NCBI GenBank assembly: GCA_030699455.1
Contig: JAUYMN010000010.1
Coordinates: 1 to 40,195 of the forward strand
Direction of reading: 5' to 3'
Length of the DNA stretch: 40,195 bases
Source of the DNA: Nanobdellota archaeon
GTDB taxonomy: Archaea; Nanobdellota; Nanobdellia; SCGC-AAA011-G17; UBA489
The stretch's first letter is position 1. Every line of letters starts with the position of its first letter. Shown piece after piece: positions 37,444 through 40,195 of the stretch. The notes beneath the pieces are model-generated. The model was given only the letters and a program-made list of their open reading frames with translations, was not told the DNA's origin and made no database searches. The translations under genes were made by a program, and so were the position numbers.

Positions 37444-38151
37444 TTATTCGATTATATATACAACGCTGACAGTTGTTTGAACATCAACGTCACTCGGAAA
37501 AAAAGAAGAATCTTCTCCAGTGGATTTTTCGGCATAAGCCATAAAGACAGGATAGGAATTGCTCTCAGTGCTTACGCTTTTTACTCCCTTAATTTTAACA
37601 CCAAGTGCATCTGCAAGAATATCTGCCTTAATTCTCGCATCATTCACAGCATCATCCAATGCCATCTTATAAAACTCTTTTTGTGCATTATCGCTCAAGG
37701 TAAAGCTAATTCCGTCAACACGGTTTGCTCCGGCACTAATTGCAGCATCAACATAATTGCCGGATTTTTCAATGTTGCTGCTTGTTATATGTAGCATATG
37801 TGATGCAGTATAACCTATTAGCCTCTGCCTGCCTATGTCTGAGTAATCGTATTGTGGGTATAAATTAAATGAACTCGTTTCAATGTCTTTTGATTTGATT
37901 CCAGCTTTTTTCAATGCTTCTTCAACATCATTAACCAGCTTAGCATTATTATCGCTGGCTTCTTCAGCATTTATTGATTGTGTCTCAACTGCAAAATTAA
38001 TTTCTATTTGGTCAGGGGAAGCAACAGCCTTTCCATTCCCGGAAACACTTAGCGTATCGACATCATTCACGCCAACAGATGCACTACCTGCAGAATAACA
38101 CCCGCTAAGCAAAAGGGATGCAAGTATAATCAAAACAATGTGTAATTTCAT
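37444..38151 (-). CDS. SIMPL (DUF541) domain lipoprotein
   Basis: 235 aa. A signal peptide with lipobox (IILASLLLSGC) predicts lipidation at Cys18. The DUF541/SIMPL domain follows (LSVSGNGKAVASPDQIEINFAVETQS; VEEALKKAGIKSKDIETSSFNLYPQYDY; RVDGISFTLSDNAQKEFYKMALDDAVNDARIKADILADALGVKIKGVKSVS; VQTTVSVVYII). In bacteria such proteins (BP26/YggE) form channel-like oligomers and help against oxidative stress. It heads the operon SIMPL-basic-HIT-HicB-HicA. Confidence 0.9.
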   Translation of the reverse strand: MKLHIVLIILASLLLSGCYSAGSASVGVNDVDTLSVSGNGKAVASPDQIEINFAVETQSINAEEASDNNAKLVNDVEEALKKAGIKSKDIETSSFNLYPQYDYSDIGRQRLIGYTASHMLHITSSNIEKSGNYVDAAISAGANRVDGISFTLSDNAQKEFYKMALDDAVNDARIKADILADALGVKIKGVKSVSTESNSYPVFMAYAEKSTGEDSSFFPSDVDVQTTVSVVYIIE

Positions 38152-38195
38152 ATATTATTAGCTTCAGTTGATATTATAAATATTTCTAAAAGATA

Positions 38196-38269
38196 TGGAC
38201 CCGTCGGGATTCGAACCCGAGGCATCGCCGCAGCCAGCGGCGCATTCTACCAGGCTGAATTACAGGCCC
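38196..38269 (-). tRNA. tRNA-Ala (GGC)
   Basis: 74 nt cloverleaf: acceptor GGGCCTG/CGGGTCC with the G3-U70 pair that identifies alanine tRNA, D arm ATTC...GAAT, anticodon stem CGCCG/CGGCG with loop CTGGCTG (GGC at 34-36), T arm TCGGG-TTCGAAT-CCCGA, discriminator A. CCA not encoded. The C32-G38 potential pair and U37 are unusual. A TATA element (TTTTTAAATTG) is about 27 nt upstream. Confidence 0.9.
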
Positions 38270-38306
38270 ATAAATAATAACAGATAAAATCAATTTAAAA
38301 ATCTAT

Positions 38307-38405
38307 TTAACAAATTCTAATTTTTCGCTTCAGAGATCCAAAATCTGCAGAAATATCCGCCTTTTTGAAAACATGAAGAATAATCCCCATTACTTCAATT
38401 GCCAT
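38307..38405 (-). CDS. Possible small leaderless ORF, 32 aa
   Basis: ATG at 38405 opens MAIEVMGIILHVFKKADISA and ends ...KRKIRIC before TAA at 38307-38309. The box ATTATATGC is centred about 28 nt upstream, the spacing of leaderless genes here. It lies between GlyRS and tRNA-Ala and matches no family I know. The box may instead drive an RNA. No other gene is seen in 38270-38491. Confidence 0.3.
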   Translation of the reverse strand: MAIEVMGIILHVFKKADISADFGSLKRKIRIC

Positions 38406-38491
38406 TTTAATTATACACAAGTATAACTAGCATATAATGATTTTTGTGAAATATTCAACAAATCAGCGAATTAGCATTTTTCAGGCAGTAA

Positions 38492-40027
38492 TCATAGCTT
38501 ACTAAAAGAAATAGAGCCATTAAGAAGTCTTCTAACAGTTTCATTTAAATCTTTAATCTTAATTCTTTTTTGTTTTTCAGAATCTCTATCTCTTAAAGTT
38601 ATATCATTCTTCTTCAAACTATCATGGTCAACAGTAACACAATAAGCAGTTCCAACTTCAGCAGCACGCAAATATCTTTTACCTATACTTCCAGAGTAAT
38701 CATACTCAACAACAAATTCTTTTTCTAACAACTTTTTAATTTCAATAGCTTTCTCAGGCAAACCATCTTTTTTTAATAATGGAAAAATTGCAACATCAAT
38801 AGGACTTAAATGGTAAGGTAATTTAAACATTGTTTTACCAGCATCCTTGCCTAATTTAGAATAAAATATATCTAACAATGCAAAAACAGGTCTGTCAATA
38901 CCAAATGCAATTTCTATTATATGCGGAAAAAAATCCTTATTGCTTTCATCCTTTGCAGTTAATTCTTCCTTAGAATGTTTAGAATGCTGCCTTAAATCAT
39001 AATCTGCCCTGTCATGTACCCCGCAAACCTCAGTCCAGCCAAAACTATTCAAGTTTATCTCAATATCCCATGCATCGTCAGCATAGAAAGCCTTCTCATC
39101 AGGATGGTGTTGTCTTATCCTTATTCTTTCAGAAGGAATGCCCATATTCAAAAACTGATTATAAGCTAGCCAGACACACCAAGCATAAGCTTTAGTTTTA
39201 AAATATTTCTTCTTAACAGCCTCATCAACGCTTGTAATTTCATGTTTTTTATTTGATTTTTGTAAATTATAATTCCATAATGGCAATTTATCTTTTTTCA
39301 CTTCATCAAATTTTTCCCAGTTATTTTTTTCTTTAGGGTCAACAAATATCTGCCCCTCTGCCTGTGTAAATTCCCTGCTTCTCAATAAGCTTTGTCTAGG
39401 ACTTATCTCATTCCTAAATGCTTTGCCAATTTGGAAAACACCAAAAGGTAGTTTCCTCCTGAAGTACTCATAATATCTTTTATACGGCAGATAAGTTACA
39501 GTTGCAGTTTCAGGTCTCAAAGAAGAATCTTCGCCAGCAACTTTGGTCTTCATCATCAGACTTTGTTTATTTATTTTATTCTCCAATTCACCGTTGCAGG
39601 AAGCACACTTTATTTTATTTTTGTTAATAAAATCTAATAATTCTTTATCACTAAAAGCATCAGCGCTAACATCATGTTCTTCTTCAATAAGCTTATCTGC
39701 TCTGAATGCAGACTTGCATTTAGTACACTTAATTATCCTGTCATCAAATGTATCCAGATGACCGGAAGCTTTCCAGACAATATCAGGCAAAACAATGGGA
39801 CACTCAACTTCCCACATCTGATGGCTTTGAAACGTTCTTCTCACAACACCTTCAACTTTGTCTTTCAATAATTTTCCAATTGGACCATAAGAATAAAATC
39901 CAGCCACACCACCATAAATTTCAGGAAAAGGCCCCCAGATAACCCCTTTGTTCTGCATAAACGAGGTTAACTCACTCAAGAATTCATCTCTTTTCTTTTT
40001 GTCTACCTTGACTGGCTTGTTAGGCAT
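38492..40027 (-). CDS. glyS: Glycyl-tRNA synthetase, class II (alpha2 type)
   Basis: 511 aa from ATG 40027. N-terminal QNKGVIWGPFPEIYGGVAGFYSYGPIG is the archaeal/eukaryotic GlyRS signature. A zinc-ribbon-like insert (CTKC...CASC) follows. Motif 2 is FQIGKAFRNEISPRQSLLRSREFTQAEGQIF and motif 3 includes HIIEIAFGIDRPVFALLD. The C-terminal Rossmann-like anticodon domain starts at LSPIDVAIFPLLKKDGLPEKA. The start is chosen because TTATAAAG lies about 26 nt upstream of ATG 40027; an in-frame GTG at 40102 would add 25 residues not typical of the family. Confidence 0.95.
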   Translation of the reverse strand: MPNKPVKVDKKKRDEFLSELTSFMQNKGVIWGPFPEIYGGVAGFYSYGPIGKLLKDKVEGVVRRTFQSHQMWEVECPIVLPDIVWKASGHLDTFDDRIIKCTKCKSAFRADKLIEEEHDVSADAFSDKELLDFINKNKIKCASCNGELENKINKQSLMMKTKVAGEDSSLRPETATVTYLPYKRYYEYFRRKLPFGVFQIGKAFRNEISPRQSLLRSREFTQAEGQIFVDPKEKNNWEKFDEVKKDKLPLWNYNLQKSNKKHEITSVDEAVKKKYFKTKAYAWCVWLAYNQFLNMGIPSERIRIRQHHPDEKAFYADDAWDIEINLNSFGWTEVCGVHDRADYDLRQHSKHSKEELTAKDESNKDFFPHIIEIAFGIDRPVFALLDIFYSKLGKDAGKTMFKLPYHLSPIDVAIFPLLKKDGLPEKAIEIKKLLEKEFVVEYDYSGSIGKRYLRAAEVGTAYCVTVDHDSLKKNDITLRDRDSEKQKRIKIKDLNETVRRLLNGSISFSKL

Positions 40028-40049
40028 AAATTTACTCACAAGATTTAGC

Positions 40050-40060
40050 TTTATAACCCT
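40050..40060 (-). promoter_or_regulatory. TATA box for glyS
   Basis: GGGTTATAAAGC on the minus strand is centred about 26 nt before the ATG at 40027, predicting a leaderless mRNA and supporting the shorter start. Confidence 0.5.
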
Positions 40061-40157
40061 TTCCTCAAAATTGTCCTCAAGCAAAGATGTTTTATTAATC
40101 ACTATACAAGGATGACAAATAAAAAGGCTTAAAAAGGCTTAACTATTTTAAATCTTT

Positions 40158-40195
40158 ATGACAATTCATATTCCAAGAAGAAAAATAGAAACTAA
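40158..40195 (+). CDS. Start of a divergent gene, partial
   Basis: ATG at 40158 opens MTIHIPRRKIET to the window end. GGCTTAAAAAGG is centred about 27 nt upstream, the leaderless spacing used elsewhere here, so this is probably a true start. Too short to identify. Confidence 0.4.
   Translation, partial: MTIHIPRRKIET

Overview
The window is AT-rich archaeal DNA. It carries the archaeal-type S10/spc/alpha ribosomal superoperon with archaeal/eukaryotic-specific members (S4e, L32e, L19e, L34e, L14e, S17e, aIF1, Rpp29), plus prefoldin, Alba, Hjc and class II LysRS. A single-chain primase (PriS joined to the PriL Fe-S domain), the small gene set, and several secreted proteins with cysteine-rich repeats, lamin-tail or SIMPL domains point to a DPANN archaeon, most like Woesearchaeota/Pacearchaeota. 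That placement is inference from gene content, not from a search. Many genes have a TATA-like box centred about 24-28 nt before the start codon, so leaderless transcripts look common. Inside operons, ATGA stop/start overlaps dominate.

Layout. 1-2.5 kb: minus-strand TPR gene (cut by the window edge), two possible small ORFs, a DGR-target-like gene, a divergent Lrp/AsnC regulator, and a decayed PIN-toxin module. 2.6-16.5 kb: one long plus-strand operon L3-L4-L23-L2-S19-L22-S3-L29-aIF1-Rpp29-S17-L14-L24-S4e-L5-S14-S8-L6-L32e-L19e-L18-S5-L30-L15-SecY-EMC3/TMCO1-like insertase. 16.5-16.9 kb: a non-coding island, bounded by a 12-13 bp inverted repeat, holding a promoter-plus-start remnant of the target genes found at 30 kb. 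16.9-19.8 kb: L34e, L14e, prefoldin alpha, a papain/NlpC-like protein and the fused primase. 19.8-26.4 kb: a kinase-like protein, two large secreted membrane-anchored proteins, a C39-like peptidase, a lamin-tail protein and Hjc. 26.4-29.4 kb: a histone-fold protein, LysRS and a Trm11-like methyltransferase, the last two divergent from one shared TATA box. 29.4-32.1 kb: a nucleotidyltransferase with a PIN fragment, then two tandem paralogues with a hypervariable cassette, then a reverse-transcriptase C-terminal remnant. 32.1-34.6 kb: S17e, an interrupted Alba gene, a Kef-type antiporter and tRNA(CAU). 34.6-40.2 kb: a possible structured RNA, GNAT, a probable cyclodipeptide synthase, HicA/HicB, HIT, a basic protein, a SIMPL lipoprotein, tRNA-Ala(GGC), GlyRS and the first codons of a divergent gene.

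The most unusual system is what looks like a decayed or split diversity-generating retroelement (DGR). Two adjacent paralogous genes share a 60-nt core that differs at 21 positions, flanked by 27 + 27 identical nt and a hairpin that overlaps the end of the downstream constant segment. An RT C-terminal fragment with a frameshift lies directly downstream. A third, unrelated gene (616-1302) ends in a run of 19 consecutive NNY codons, the pattern left when AAY template codons are mutagenised at adenines. No template repeat was found in the window. Other notable points are an Alba gene with two in-frame TAG codons inside a removable 33-nt insert, L34e without its zinc cysteines, the fused primase, and the probable XYP-type cyclodipeptide synthase.
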